Below, one piece after another: positions 1 through 8,757 of a stretch of DNA of 15,802 nucleotides; within the stretch, counting starts at the first letter, position 1; each line of letters starts with the position of its first letter. The notes below the pieces were generated by a model that worked only from the letters and a program-made list of their open reading frames with translations, ran no database searches and was not told where the DNA came from. Source of the DNA: Microbacteriaceae bacterium (GTDB taxonomy: Bacteria > Actinomycetota > Actinomycetes > Actinomycetales > Microbacteriaceae); the NCBI GenBank assembly GCA_030725885.1, contig JANRET010000106.1, forward strand, positions 1-15,802, in the 5' to 3' direction. The translations under genes and the position numbers were made by a program.

Positions 1-125
1 GAGTCGACATTGACCCCGCCACATTTCGAACCAAACTGAAATTGAAGGGCTCACGATCAGCGACACTGTTCCTGACGCGAGCGGGCGACGGACGAACGGC
101 GATTATCGCCGAACGGATTCGCTAA
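1..125 (+). CDS. 3' end of a convergent gene, probable THUMP-like class I SAM methyltransferase (partial)
   Basis: An open plus-strand frame enters from the left edge and ends at TAA 123-125, giving about 40 residues. The C-terminal pattern, a short LKLKG stretch, then SATLFLTR, then a strand like TAIIAERI, resembles the end of the THUMP-like domain of actinobacterial SAM-dependent methyltransferases, which I recall being encoded near tsaD. This is recognition from memory of a short fragment, so the family is tentative, though a real coding frame is likely. Its stop overlaps the tsaD stop by four bases (122-125), a tail-to-tail arrangement that leaves no room for a terminator between the genes. 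The start and catalytic part lie outside the window. Confidence 0.45.
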   Translation, partial: VDIDPATFRTKLKLKGSRSATLFLTRAGDGRTAIIAERIR

Positions 126-1159
126 ACCCGAATCGTCTGCACGGGCATCGTCGAGTCAACCGCGAAGTCAAGGTCGGACGGCGTGATCCCGCGTTCGACG
201 AGGTGCGCTCCGAGGGCCGCGATCATGGCACCGTTATCGGTGCACAACGACAGTGGTGGGACCCGCAATTCAATCCCGTGTTCAGCGCACCGCTCGGCCG
301 TGAGGGCACGGATTCGTGCATTCGCGGCCACTCCACCGCCGAGCAGCAACCGCGGCACACCGTATTCGAGGCAGGCGTCAACGGCCTTGCGCGTGAGCAC
401 ATCGGCCACGGATTCGCGAAAGCTTGCTGCGACATCCGCAACGGACACGTCGTTCGTGGTTTCCACGTAACGGGCGACCGCGGTCTTGAGACCGGAAAAC
501 GAAAAGTCGTAGCGGTGGTGAACGAGATCTTTGGGCAGAGTCAACCCGCGCGGAAAGCGGATCGCGGCCGGGTCGCCGTCAACCGCGACGCGATCGATGT
601 GGGGGCCGCCGGGGTACGGCAGCCCGAGCAGACGCGCAACCTTATCAAACGCCTCGCCCGCCGCGTCGTCGAGTGTTTCACCGAGCAGTTCGACGTCCGT
701 CGCGAGATCACGCACGAGCAAGAGGGACGTGTGCCCCCCGCTGACGAGCAGAGCCACTGTGGGAAGTTCGATGCTCTGACCATCAGCGCGAAGAACATCG
801 GCTCCGACATGGCCGACCAAATGATTGACGCCGTAGAGCGGTTTCCCGAGCGACACGGCGAGCGCCTTGGCCGCGCCAACTCCCACCATTAGCGCCCCCG
901 CAAGCCCCGGTCCCGCCGCGACGGCGATGGCATCGAGATCGTGGAGACGGATGTTGGCCTCGCGAACCGCGGCCTCAATCGTTCCGCGCAACGCCTCGAG
1001 GTGAGCGCGAGCCGCGATCTCGGGGACTACACCGCCGAACACCGCGTGCTGATCCATGCTCGAGGCGATGACGTTCGCCAACAGGGTGTTCCCGCGCACA
1101 ATTCCGACACCGGTTTCGTCGCAACTGGATTCGATTCCCAGAACCAGCGGTTCGGTCAT
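122..1159 (-). CDS. tsaD: tRNA N6-adenosine threonylcarbamoyltransferase TsaD
   Basis: TsaD transfers the threonylcarbamoyl group from threonylcarbamoyl-AMP to A37 of ANN-decoding tRNAs, forming t6A in the cytoplasm together with TsaB and TsaE. The 345-residue product has the normal family length and the ASKHA fold signatures: GIESSCDET at residues 8-16, [10 protein letters not shown] at 42-51, metal-binding His113 and His117 in [15 protein letters not shown] at 140-148, [10 protein letters not shown] at 219-228, GGGVAANAR at 274-282, and metal ligand Asp308 in CTDNGAM. The ATG lies inside an ATGA shared with the rimI stop, so translation is probably coupled. It is the last gene of the glmS-to-tsaD operon. 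Nothing looks damaged. Confidence 0.97.
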   Translation of the reverse strand: MTEPLVLGIESSCDETGVGIVRGNTLLANVIASSMDQHAVFGGVVPEIAARAHLEALRGTIEAAVREANIRLHDLDAIAVAAGPGLAGALMVGVGAAKALAVSLGKPLYGVNHLVGHVGADVLRADGQSIELPTVALLVSGGHTSLLLVRDLATDVELLGETLDDAAGEAFDKVARLLGLPYPGGPHIDRVAVDGDPAAIRFPRGLTLPKDLVHHRYDFSFSGLKTAVARYVETTNDVSVADVAASFRESVADVLTRKAVDACLEYGVPRLLLGGGVAANARIRALTAERCAEHGIELRVPPLSLCTDNGAMIAALGAHLVERGITPSDLDFAVDSTMPVQTIRV

Positions 1160-1605
1160 GATGTCACCTCACGTCGCATGACAAACGCATCGACACCAGC
1201 GGGTTGATAGTACCCGGGCCTCGTCGCAATGGTGTGGAAACCGCGGGAGGCATACAACGACTGGGCTGCTCCATTGTCGGCGCGGACCTCGAGCATGATT
1301 GCGGTCGCGTGGCGCGATTCACACCACGACAACAGCGCGTCAAGCAGAGCCGCACCAAGTCCTTCGCCCTGGTGCGCCTCGACCACGGCGATGTTCTGGA
1401 TATCGGCGACGTCATTCCCAGGCAAGTGTTGCGCGATGGCGTAACCCGTGATGACCCCGCCGCTCTCGGTCACCAGAAAATGGGCGAAAGAACTGCGAAG
1501 GTCATCTTCGAGTTTGTCCCGCGGCCAGGCGTCATCGGGAAAAATTTGGCGCTCGAGTGCAACAACGGCATCGAGGTCGCCGGCGGTCGCCATGCGCGGG
1601 GTCAT
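1156..1605 (-). CDS. rimI: GNAT N-acetyltransferase, RimI-type (ribosomal protein S18 alanine acetyltransferase)
   Basis: A 149-residue GCN5-related acetyltransferase. The acetyl-CoA pyrophosphate-binding loop is visible as [11 protein letters not shown] at residues 78-88. It is followed by [19 protein letters not shown] around 105-123, which carries the conserved glutamate (Glu106) and the tyrosine (Tyr118) used as general acid in RimI. In characterised bacteria RimI acetylates the N-terminal alanine of S18; some homologues act on other substrates, so the exact target here is inferred. The position between tsaB and tsaD is typical for rimI. The ATG at 1605 overlaps the tsaB stop as ATGA; a second Met four codons later is an alternative start. 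Confidence 0.9.
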   Translation of the reverse strand: MTPRMATAGDLDAVVALERQIFPDDAWPRDKLEDDLRSSFAHFLVTESGGVITGYAIAQHLPGNDVADIQNIAVVEAHQGEGLGAALLDALLSWCESRHATAIMLEVRADNGAAQSLYASRGFHTIATRPGYYQPAGVDAFVMRREVTS

Positions 1606-2192
1606 CCCGACACCCGCTTGGGCCCGTTGCCCGGCGTCGCGTCCGGTGCACGCAGGTACAGGGGCGTCAACGACTTCAGGTCGTCGCCCCGCTCGATTCG
1701 GTTGAGCGCGGCCGTCGCCAGCAGTGCGGCGGAAATCGTGGTCGCCCGCACCTCGGGAAATTCACTTAGATCAACGTCGTCAGCCAACATGCCCTCGGTG
1801 GTGAGACCCGGGCCACTCACCGCAATCCCATCGCGGTATGTGGTCCATGCCAGTTCGCGGCGGCGAACATCAGTCACGACGGCGCACGAACCTCGCGCTA
1901 CGGCAACCGCGTCGTGGCTGGATATGCCGTGAATGGGCACATCTCGTCCGAGAGCGAAGGTGATTCCGGCGGCGATGCCCACGCGCAAGCCGGTGAACGG
2001 CCCTGGGCCGAGACCGACAACTACCGCCGTGACCGCGTCGGGGGTGACACCGCAGTCCGCCAGGACGCGCTCGATGAACACTCCGATGTGCTCTGCATGG
2101 CTACGGGTGTCCTCGGTGGCCGCTTCGGCGACGATCCCGCCCCCGACCAGGGCGACACTCGTGCCCGCGGACGTATCAATCGCGAGAATCAC
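1602..2192 (-). CDS. tsaB: t6A biosynthesis protein TsaB
   Basis: TsaB is the non-catalytic ASKHA partner that dimerises with TsaD in the bacterial t6A complex. The 196-residue product begins ILAIDTSAGTSVAL after its initiator and carries the hallmark GLGPGPFTGLRVGI at residues 60-73. It lacks the TsaD metal-site histidines, as expected for TsaB. The frame stays open further upstream, but the GTG at 2192 is the best start: it gives the family N terminus exactly and forms a 4-base GTGA overlap with the tsaE stop. The 3' end overlaps rimI by ATGA. The C-terminal half is poorly conserved in this family. Confidence 0.93.
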   Translation of the reverse strand: MILAIDTSAGTSVALVGGGIVAEAATEDTRSHAEHIGVFIERVLADCGVTPDAVTAVVVGLGPGPFTGLRVGIAAGITFALGRDVPIHGISSHDAVAVARGSCAVVTDVRRRELAWTTYRDGIAVSGPGLTTEGMLADDVDLSEFPEVRATTISAALLATAALNRIERGDDLKSLTPLYLRAPDATPGNGPKRVSG

Positions 2193-2656
2193 GCCGAGAC
2201 ACCTCGTCCGAGAGCCGCAACCAGTTCGTTTCCGCGAGGTCCGACCGCGTGAAGTGTCGCCGTCCGCGTTTCGTCGTCCGCCGAATGCGAACGGTCGATC
2301 GCGATCTCTAACCATTCGTCCACAACAGCCTCGAGCATCCCCCGACCCCATTCGACCACCGAAATTGACCGGTCCCAATCGATGTCGAGGTCGGCCAACT
2401 CGCTCGCGTTGACCAGCCGATAGGCATCCACGTGGACAAACGGCACACCGTCCGCCCGCGGATGAGTTCGTGCGACCACGAACGTGGGGCTCGTCACCGT
2501 TCCCCGAACCGCTAACTCACGTCCGAGCCCGCGGCTGAACGTTGTCTTGCCCGCACCCAGTTCACCCGTCAGGCACACGACATCCCCTGCCCGCAACAAC
2601 CGCGCGACCCGAGCACCCAGGTTCTCCATGTCGTTGGCACTGGGAATGGTGATCAC
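2189..2656 (-). CDS. tsaE: tRNA threonylcarbamoyladenosine biosynthesis ATPase TsaE
   Basis: TsaE is the small P-loop ATPase that binds the TsaB-TsaD dimer and resets it during t6A synthesis. The 155-residue product has Walker A GELGAGKTT at residues 31-39, the SPTFV segment at 56-60, HVDAYRL at 75-81 and VVEWG at 100-104, all in family order. The frame is open upstream inside alr, but those residues resemble no TsaE. The GTG at 2656 overlaps the alr stop as GTGA and leaves a normal N terminus. Its own stop overlaps the tsaB GTG in the same way, so alr, tsaE and tsaB are probably translationally coupled. Confidence 0.94.
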   Translation of the reverse strand: MITIPSANDMENLGARVARLLRAGDVVCLTGELGAGKTTFSRGLGRELAVRGTVTSPTFVVARTHPRADGVPFVHVDAYRLVNASELADLDIDWDRSISVVEWGRGMLEAVVDEWLEIAIDRSHSADDETRTATLHAVGPRGNELVAALGRGVSA

Positions 2657-3747
2657 GATTGCTCGAATCGTGCGACTCGACTGCCGATGCCCGTCGCAAT
2701 GTCGTAGGTGATGGTGTCTGCCCATTCTGCCCAGTCCGCCACGCTCGGAGTCCCGCCCTGGGGGTCCCCCCACAGCCCGACCGCATCGCCCTCGGTGACG
2801 ACGTCATCACCGACATCGACCACGAACTGGTCCATGGCGATGGTGCCAACCACCGGATAACGCTTTCCGCGGATTTCAACCTGAGCCCGACCCGTCGCCG
2901 CGCGCGGCACACCATCGGCGTACCCTGCGGACACGAGCGCCACGGTCGTTTCCGTCGACGCGACCCAGCGCAAGTTATACGAAACGCCATCACCCGGTTG
3001 CAGGCGTTTGATGTTGATGACCGAGGCCTCGAATCGCATCGCGGGCGTCAGGCCAAGGTCGCTATGTTCGGGTGTGGGGGCGAGCCCAAAGGCAGCAACC
3101 CCGAATCGAACCATCGTGAACCGCAGCGAAGGGTGGTCGAGGGCCGCCGCAGACGCGGCGAGGTGCAGGTGGGTCGGTGTTACCCCGTGCGCCGCGAGGA
3201 GCTCCTGGGCATGAACAAAACGTTCGGCTTGGCCCAGGTCCGCTTCACGCGACGCCCCCGAAACGTGCGACATCAAACCGTCGATTCGGAGGTCACCACG
3301 ATGATGGGCATCGACTGCCCGCTCAATAAACTCGGCAAGACCCGACCGCCCCATGCCGTTTCGACCCAGCCCGGTGTCGACCTTGAGGTGGACGGATGCC
3401 CCGCCCACCGCAGCGACGCGTTCGAGCTGATTTAGTGTGGACACTCCGATTGCGACGCTCGCCCGAACCGCAGAGCCGAAGTCGTCATCGACGGCGTGAA
3501 GCCATGCGAGAATCGGGGCGTCGATTCCGGCGGTGCGAAGGAACAGGGCTTCGTCGATATCGGCGACGCCAATCCACGTCGCACCTCCCGCCAGGGCTGC
3601 GCGGGCCGACAATTCAGCCCCGTGCCCGTATCCGTTCGCTTTGACCACGACCATGGTGTCCCGCGCGGGCGCGAGTTCCCGAAGTCGCTCGACGTTCGCG
3701 GTGATTGCCGATGCGGAAACGTACAGCCTCCGTAATGGGGTACTCAT
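2653..3747 (-). CDS. alr: Alanine racemase
   Basis: A PLP-dependent racemase that makes D-alanine for peptidoglycan. The 364-residue protein has the N-terminal barrel with the PLP lysine Lys36 in VVVKANGYGHG, the HLKVDTGLGRNGM segment at 120-132, and the C-terminal beta domain with catalytic Tyr257 in GVSYNLRW and the MDQ motif at 305-307. The length is normal. Its ATG overlaps the acpS stop as ATGA and its stop overlaps the tsaE GTG. Many relatives have an NAD(P)H-hydrate repair gene (nnrD) between acpS and alr; none is present here. Confidence 0.96.
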   Translation of the reverse strand: MSTPLRRLYVSASAITANVERLRELAPARDTMVVVKANGYGHGAELSARAALAGGATWIGVADIDEALFLRTAGIDAPILAWLHAVDDDFGSAVRASVAIGVSTLNQLERVAAVGGASVHLKVDTGLGRNGMGRSGLAEFIERAVDAHHRGDLRIDGLMSHVSGASREADLGQAERFVHAQELLAAHGVTPTHLHLAASAAALDHPSLRFTMVRFGVAAFGLAPTPEHSDLGLTPAMRFEASVINIKRLQPGDGVSYNLRWVASTETTVALVSAGYADGVPRAATGRAQVEIRGKRYPVVGTIAMDQFVVDVGDDVVTEGDAVGLWGDPQGGTPSVADWAEWADTITYDIATGIGSRVARFEQS

Positions 3748-4094
3748 CGCTCTTCCGCAATCACGCTGGCCGTCGCAACGCCCGCGTCGTGACTGAGGGA
3801 CAAGTGAAAGGTCAATCCCAACCGATCGAGGTGGGCCGCGGTCTCGCCGGTGATGGTGAAGGTCGGGCGCCCCTCATCTCGCGCCACGTCGATGTCAGTC
3901 CACGAGACGCCCTCGCTTCCACCGAGCGCCTTAATCAACGCTTCTTTCGCCGCGAATCGAGCCGCGAGCGATTCGATGGGCAGTTCGCGTTCACTCGGTG
4001 CAAATAAACGGTCTCGAAGTCCCGGAGTGCGCTCGAGCGACGACGCGAATCGAGCGATGTCGACAACGTCAATTCCGTGCCCGGCGATCGCCAT
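3744..4094 (-). CDS. acpS: Holo-[acyl-carrier-protein] synthase
   Basis: AcpS transfers 4'-phosphopantetheine from CoA to the serine of acyl carrier protein, activating fatty acid synthesis. The 116-residue product shows the two signatures of the family: HGIDVVDIARF at residues 6-16, with magnesium ligand Asp9, and FAAKEALIKALG at 47-58, with Glu51. The C-terminal half has the LSLSHDAGVATASVI strand. It starts three bases after the glmS stop and ends in an ATGA overlap with alr. It uses the CoA made in the pathway that coaA, the adjacent divergent gene beyond glmS, initiates. Confidence 0.95.
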   Translation of the reverse strand: MAIAGHGIDVVDIARFASSLERTPGLRDRLFAPSERELPIESLAARFAAKEALIKALGGSEGVSWTDIDVARDEGRPTFTITGETAAHLDRLGLTFHLSLSHDAGVATASVIAEER

Positions 4095-4097
4095 CGT

Positions 4098-5933
4098 TTA
4101 TTCCACCGTGACGGATTTAGCCAGGTTGCGGGGTTGATCGACATCGAGTCCCTTTGCGGCGGCGAGTTCCATGGCGAAAATGTGCAACGGAACAACAGCC
4201 AGAATCGGTTCGATGAAACTGGATGCCAACGGGATGGTGATGACCTCGTCGGCGTAGGGCAAGACCGCGGCATCGCCCTGTTCGGCGATTGCAATCACCC
4301 GTGCACCGCGGGCACGAATCTCTTGGATGTTTGACACGACTTTGGCGTGCAGCGACTTCGGGTCGCGCGGACTAGGCACAATCACGAACACGACTTGACC
4401 CGGTTCGATGAGGGCAATCGGTCCGTGCTTCAGTTCACCCGCCGCAAAACCTTCCGCGTGAATGTAGGCGAGTTCCTTCAGTTTGAGCGCCCCCTCCAAC
4501 GCGATTGGGTATCCGACGTGTCGACCGAGCAACAGGATTGCTTGGGTGTCCGCCATCCACTTCGCCAACGTCTGAAGCCGTTCACCGTGTTTCAGTACCG
4601 TCTCGATCATTGCTGGCGTCGCTTCGAGATCTCGGACAATCGAGGCCAGCATCGCCCTGTCCCCCTTGCCGTTGGACTGCGCGATCGATATCCCCAGCAG
4701 GTACAGGGCCGTGACCTGAGCCACAAAAGCTTTCGTCGAGGCGACGGCGACTTCGGGCCCGGCGTGGGTGTAAATCACCGCGTCCGATTCCCGCGGGATT
4801 GTTGCGCCCTGCGTGTTACAGATCGACAGCGTTCGGGCGCCGACCTCGCGCGCGTACTTGACCGCCATCAGGGTGTCCATCGTTTCACCGGATTGACTGA
4901 CGGACACAATCAACGTACGGTCAGAAATCACGGGTTCGCGATAACGGAACTCGTGGCTCAATTCGACGTCCACCGGGATTCGCGCCCACTGCTCGAGCGC
5001 GTACTTGCCGACGAGTCCCGCATAGGCCGCGGTGCCACAGGCGATGATGATGATTCGTTCGATATCGCTGAAATCGGTTGGGTCAAACCCGGCGATTTGC
5101 ACCTCACCGTCCTTGATTCGCCCTCGAATCGTGTCGGCGACCGCGGCCGGCTCTTCGCTGATTTCCTTGGCCATGAAAGACCGCCATCCACCCTTGTCCG
5201 CTGCGGACACATCCCAGGTGACGGTGAATGGTTCGGGTGCGACAGAATTGCCATCAAAATCGATGACCGAAACGTCATCCTTCGTGATGGTGACAATCTG
5301 GTCCTGTCCGATTGCCAACGCATCGCTCGTGTATTCGATGAACGCGGCGACATCACTGCCGAGAAAGTTTTCGCCCTTTCCCAGCCCAATGACGAGAGGC
5401 GAATTACGGCGAGCACCCACGACAACTCCGGGTGAATCCTCGTGCACCACGAGAAGTGTGAAGGCACCGCTGAGTTTGGCGACCACCGCCCGCATCGCTT
5501 CTGTCAGGTTGGCCGTGCGATGATATTCACGCGCAACCAGGTGGGCAGCGACCTCGGAATCCGTTTCCGAGATGAATTCCACGCCAGCCGAGGCGAGTTC
5601 GGCTTTGAGTTCGGCAAAGTTCTCGATGATGCCGTTGTGAATCAGAGCAAGTTTTCCGCCGTCGGCCAGATGAGGATGGGCGTTCACATCGTTGGGGGCG
5701 CCGTGGGTTGCCCAACGGGTGTGCCCAATGCCGGTGTGTCCGTCATCCAGCGGATTGGCGACGAGTTCGTCGCGAAGAGTTTGCAGTTTTCCCGATCGTT
5801 TTCGAGTCTGCAGATCGTCCGAGATGATGGCGACGCCAGCGGAGTCATATCCGCGGTACTCGAGGCGACCGAGCCCCCCGAGAAGGACCTCTTGCGAGCC
5901 CCGTGGCCCGACGTAACCGACAATCCCGCACAT
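4098..5933 (-). CDS. glmS: Glutamine--fructose-6-phosphate aminotransferase (isomerizing)
   Basis: GlmS makes glucosamine-6-phosphate from fructose-6-phosphate and glutamine, the first step toward UDP-GlcNAc. The 611-residue protein has the class II glutaminase domain with nucleophile Cys2 (MCGIVGYVG), HTRWATHG at 71-78, HNGIIEN at 99-105 and ETDSEV at 123-128. Two SIS domains follow, recognisable by SVSQSGETMDTL, then AVASTKAFVAQV, and ELKHGPIALI. It ends with the usual LAKSVTVE tail carrying the catalytic lysine (Lys606). The ATG at 5933 has no Shine-Dalgarno sequence but a TANNNT hexamer seven bases upstream, so the mRNA may be leaderless. No glmS ribozyme can fit in the 44-base gap upstream. 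It is the first gene of its operon. Confidence 0.97.
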   Translation of the reverse strand: MCGIVGYVGPRGSQEVLLGGLGRLEYRGYDSAGVAIISDDLQTRKRSGKLQTLRDELVANPLDDGHTGIGHTRWATHGAPNDVNAHPHLADGGKLALIHNGIIENFAELKAELASAGVEFISETDSEVAAHLVAREYHRTANLTEAMRAVVAKLSGAFTLLVVHEDSPGVVVGARRNSPLVIGLGKGENFLGSDVAAFIEYTSDALAIGQDQIVTITKDDVSVIDFDGNSVAPEPFTVTWDVSAADKGGWRSFMAKEISEEPAAVADTIRGRIKDGEVQIAGFDPTDFSDIERIIIIACGTAAYAGLVGKYALEQWARIPVDVELSHEFRYREPVISDRTLIVSVSQSGETMDTLMAVKYAREVGARTLSICNTQGATIPRESDAVIYTHAGPEVAVASTKAFVAQVTALYLLGISIAQSNGKGDRAMLASIVRDLEATPAMIETVLKHGERLQTLAKWMADTQAILLLGRHVGYPIALEGALKLKELAYIHAEGFAAGELKHGPIALIEPGQVVFVIVPSPRDPKSLHAKVVSNIQEIRARGARVIAIAEQGDAAVLPYADEVITIPLASSFIEPILAVVPLHIFAMELAAAKGLDVDQPRNLAKSVTVE

Positions 5934-5977
5934 GGTCGCAAGTCTAACCGCCCCGCGAGCAGAGTATCGTAGACCAA
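5934..5977. promoter_or_regulatory. Divergent glmS/coaA promoter region, both transcripts probably leaderless
   Basis: Only 44 bases separate the two ATGs. On the plus strand TATCGT (5965-5970) lies exactly seven bases before the coaA ATG. On the minus strand TAGACT (5946-5941) lies exactly seven bases before the glmS ATG. Both fit the actinobacterial -10 pattern TANNNT, with the start point at or next to the A of ATG, and neither gene has a Shine-Dalgarno sequence. No convincing -35 is visible for either. The zone 17 bases upstream of each -10 falls on the other -10, so the two promoters would overlap. Promoter positions are inferred from pattern only. Confidence 0.45.
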
Positions 5978-6916
5978 ATGGCAGACGGTACTTTCGGGCT
6001 CACCCCGTTCCACGAGATTCCCCGTCAACGGTGGGCTGCGCTGTCGTCATCGTTGGGTTCGACGCTGTCGGCGGGTGAGATCGAACGAATTCGCGGTTTG
6101 GGTGATTCGCTCGATCTCGACGAGGTCGAAAGCATCTATATCCCCTTAACCAGCCTGCTGTCGCGCTATGCGCGAGCGGCGCGACAAACGCACGCGGATA
6201 CGGCACAGTTCCTCGGCATTACGCAGCCCCACACGCCGTACATCATCGGAGTGGCGGGAAGCGTCGCGGTTGGAAAATCCACTGTGTCACGGCTATTGCG
6301 CGAATTGCTGTCTCGAGACCCGGAAACCCCGCACATTGCTTTGATTACAACGGACGGCTTCCTCTACCCCAACGCGGAACTTACTCGGCGGGGAATTCTT
6401 CACCGCAAGGGTTTCCCCGAATCGTACGATCGCAGGGCCCTGCTGCGTCTTGTGACCGACCTGAAGTCGGGGGCAGAGACCGTTCGTGCCCCCGTGTATT
6501 CGCACCTGTCGTATGACATCGTTCCCGGCGAATCGGTCGAGGTGTCACGCCCGGACATCCTCATCGTCGAAGGTCTCAACGTGTTGCAGCCACCGGCCGC
6601 GGGACAATCCATCGCGATTTCCGACCTGTTCGATTTTTCCATCTATGTCGACGCCCGCACCTCGGACATCGAATCGTGGTACGTCAATCGGTTTCTCGCT
6701 CTCCAGACGGGCGCATTTGCGGACGAACGCTCGTATTTCCACAAATACGCGTCGTTGACGCCCGATGAAGCGGTCGCCGAGGCGACCGAGATTTGGAAGA
6801 CGATTAACGAACCGAATCTCGTTGAGAACATCGCACCGACCAGGCCCCGCGCGACGCTGGTGCTGAAAAAGGACCGCGATCACACCGTGTCCACGGTGCT
6901 CTTGCGCAAAATCTAG
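5978..6916 (+). CDS. coaA: Type I pantothenate kinase
   Basis: CoaA phosphorylates pantothenate, the first and usually regulated step of CoA synthesis. The 312-residue protein matches the bacterial type I (P-loop) family in length. Walker [13 protein letters not shown] is at residues 91-102, TTDGFLYPN at 124-132, [10 protein letters not shown] at 142-151, and [12 protein letters not shown] follows in the C-terminal half. It is the only complete plus-strand gene here. It diverges from glmS and its TAG stop interlocks with the glmM stop. No ribosome-binding site precedes the ATG, while a TANNNT hexamer sits seven bases upstream, suggesting a leaderless transcript. Confidence 0.96.
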   Translation: MADGTFGLTPFHEIPRQRWAALSSSLGSTLSAGEIERIRGLGDSLDLDEVESIYIPLTSLLSRYARAARQTHADTAQFLGITQPHTPYIIGVAGSVAVGKSTVSRLLRELLSRDPETPHIALITTDGFLYPNAELTRRGILHRKGFPESYDRRALLRLVTDLKSGAETVRAPVYSHLSYDIVPGESVEVSRPDILIVEGLNVLQPPAAGQSIAISDLFDFSIYVDARTSDIESWYVNRFLALQTGAFADERSYFHKYASLTPDEAVAEATEIWKTINEPNLVENIAPTRPRATLVLKKDRDHTVSTVLLRKI

Positions 6917-8274
6917 AGCGCGAGTCGTTCCCGAACCAGGTCGGCAATTCGCGTCGCAACGCTTTCGGCGTTTTCCTGGGTCGCCGCTTCGACCATGATG
7001 CGAACGAGGGGTTCGGTCCCCGACGGACGCAACAGGATCCGACCTGTGTCCCCCAGTTCCGATTCCAGTTCGGCGACCAGAGCGGAAATCGTCGAGTCCG
7101 AGGCCAGCTTGGTCAGGTCAACCCCGGCCACATTGACCAGAATCTGTGGAAGCGCCGTCATCACCGCGGCGAGTTCGGCAATGGTTTTGCCGGTTCGCGC
7201 CATTTCAGCGGCCAATTGGAGTCCGGTGAGCAGTCCGTCGCCCGTGGTCGAGTGGTCGGCGAAGATGATGTGTCCCGATTGTTCACCACCAAAGTTGTAG
7301 TGGCCCGATTCCATGTCTTCGAGGACGTACCGGTCGCCGACGGATGATCGCCTCAACGCTATTCCGTGACTCTCCAGCGCGATCTCGAGTCCAAGATTGC
7401 TCATCACCGTCGCAACTACGGTCGAATGTGCCAATTTCCCCTGGCGATTCAACGACACCCCGAGGATGGCCATGATGTGGTCACCGTCGATGACGTTCCC
7501 CGCGGAATCCACTGCGAGACATCGATCGGCGTCTCCGTCGTGGGCGATGCCCAAATCGGCGCCCGTATCAATTACGGTCTGTTGCAACAGGGCGAGGTCG
7601 GTGGATCCGCACCCTTCGTTGATATTGAGACCGTCCGGGTCGCTTCCGATGACCGTCACCTGAGCGCCCGCGTCCTTGAACGCACGAGGCGAAATCCCCG
7701 CCGCCGCGCCATGAGCACAATCGATGACGACGTGAAGCCCCGCAAGTGACTGGTTGACCGTCGCCAAGAGATGAACCACGTAACGGTCTTCGGCGTCGGC
7801 GAAACGACGAATGCGTCCGACTCCGCCACCCGTCGGTAACAGTTTCGGTCCCGTCAGGGCTTTCTCGATGCGCTGTTCGACGATGTCCGGAAGTTTGGTT
7901 CCACCATAGGAAAAGAACTTGATACCGTTGTCCGCCGCATGATTGTGCGAGGCGGAAATCATGACTCCGAAGTCTGCGCGAATATCCTTGACGAGAAACG
8001 CCGCCGCCGGTGTCGGCAAGATTCCGGCATCCAGCACGTCAATTCCCGAACTGGCCAAACCTGCAGACACGGCCGCCGCTAAAAACTCTCCCGAGATGCG
8101 AGGATCTCGCGCGACAATCGCACGCGGCTTACGCCCCTCGCGCCGAACTTCATCGGCGTGCCGACCCTGTGTGAGAACCTGCGACGCCGCTTGCGCGAGG
8201 TGCAAAGCCAAATCGGCCGTGAGCTCGTGATTGGCAAGCCCGCGAACACCATCGGTCCCAAAGAGACTCGACAT
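6913..8274 (-). CDS. glmM: Phosphoglucosamine mutase
   Basis: GlmM converts glucosamine-6-phosphate to glucosamine-1-phosphate, the step after GlmS. The 453-residue alpha-D-phosphohexomutase begins LFGTDGVRG. It has the phosphoserine loop around Ser109 (ISASHN at 106-111), the magnesium loop DGDADR at 246-251, the sugar-binding GEQSGH at 330-335 and the phosphate-binding [10 protein letters not shown] at 416-425. The residue after SASHN is His112 where most homologues have Pro; some actinobacteria have Ala, so activity is probably retained. It follows rpsI by 14 bases without a clear Shine-Dalgarno sequence, so coupling to rpsI is likely. Its TAG stop overlaps the coaA stop. Confidence 0.96.
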   Translation of the reverse strand: MSSLFGTDGVRGLANHELTADLALHLAQAASQVLTQGRHADEVRREGRKPRAIVARDPRISGEFLAAAVSAGLASSGIDVLDAGILPTPAAAFLVKDIRADFGVMISASHNHAADNGIKFFSYGGTKLPDIVEQRIEKALTGPKLLPTGGGVGRIRRFADAEDRYVVHLLATVNQSLAGLHVVIDCAHGAAAGISPRAFKDAGAQVTVIGSDPDGLNINEGCGSTDLALLQQTVIDTGADLGIAHDGDADRCLAVDSAGNVIDGDHIMAILGVSLNRQGKLAHSTVVATVMSNLGLEIALESHGIALRRSSVGDRYVLEDMESGHYNFGGEQSGHIIFADHSTTGDGLLTGLQLAAEMARTGKTIAELAAVMTALPQILVNVAGVDLTKLASDSTISALVAELESELGDTGRILLRPSGTEPLVRIMVEAATQENAESVATRIADLVRERLAL

Positions 8275-8288
8275 CGGCGAACGACCGA

Positions 8289-8735
8289 TTAACGCTTCGA
8301 GTACTGAGGAGCCTTACGAGCCTTCTTGAGACCGTACTTCTTGCGCTCCTTGATGCGGGAGTCACGCGAGAGGAACCCGGCCTTCTTCAAGGTCGCACGG
8401 TTGTTCTCGGTGTCAATCTCGTTCAGCGATCGAGCGATACCGAGGCGCAATGCGCCGGCTTGACCCGAGGGGCCTCCACCCGAAATTCGGGCGATGACGT
8501 CATAAACCGCACCCAGCTCGAGCACCGCGAAGGGCGACTTGATGAGTTGCTGGTGAAGTTTGTTGGGGAAGTATTCCTCGATGGTTCGACCGTTGACGGT
8601 CACAACACCGGTGCCGGGAATGAGGCGCACGCGGGCGATTGCTTCCTTGCGACGCCCGACGGCTGCGCCGGCGACCGAGAGTTTGAGTTTCGGCGCTGTG
8701 GCAGCCGAGGTGGTGGTTTCGCTAATTTTCGCCAT
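8289..8735 (-). CDS. rpsI: 30S ribosomal protein S9
   Basis: S9 sits in the head of the small subunit, with its C-terminal tail reaching the P-site tRNA. The 148-residue product has a short variable N terminus, then [13 protein letters not shown] around 26-38, [20 protein letters not shown] in the middle and the universally conserved SKR terminus. A Shine-Dalgarno-like AAAGGA precedes the ATG. It lies 22 bases downstream of the damaged rplM in the classical rplM-rpsI pair, and is intact, which makes the state of rplM all the stranger. Confidence 0.97.
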   Translation of the reverse strand: MAKISETTTSAATAPKLKLSVAGAAVGRRKEAIARVRLIPGTGVVTVNGRTIEEYFPNKLHQQLIKSPFAVLELGAVYDVIARISGGGPSGQAGALRLGIARSLNEIDTENNRATLKKAGFLSRDSRIKERKKYGLKKARKAPQYSKR

Positions 8736-8757
8736 GACTTAATCCTTTACTGAGCGC

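Noticed and set aside
203..892. A 229-codon plus-strand frame opposite tsaD
   Set aside because: Antisense shadow of a fully conserved gene, with no ribosome-binding site or family signature.
2657..2773. A longer TsaE starting inside alr
   Set aside because: The extra residues are not TsaE-like and are the shadow of the alr coding sequence; the GTG at 2656 gives a normal N terminus and a GTGA overlap.
5934..5977. A glmS ribozyme or riboswitch in the glmS leader
   Set aside because: The whole gap is 44 bases and the transcript appears leaderless, so a ribozyme cannot fit.
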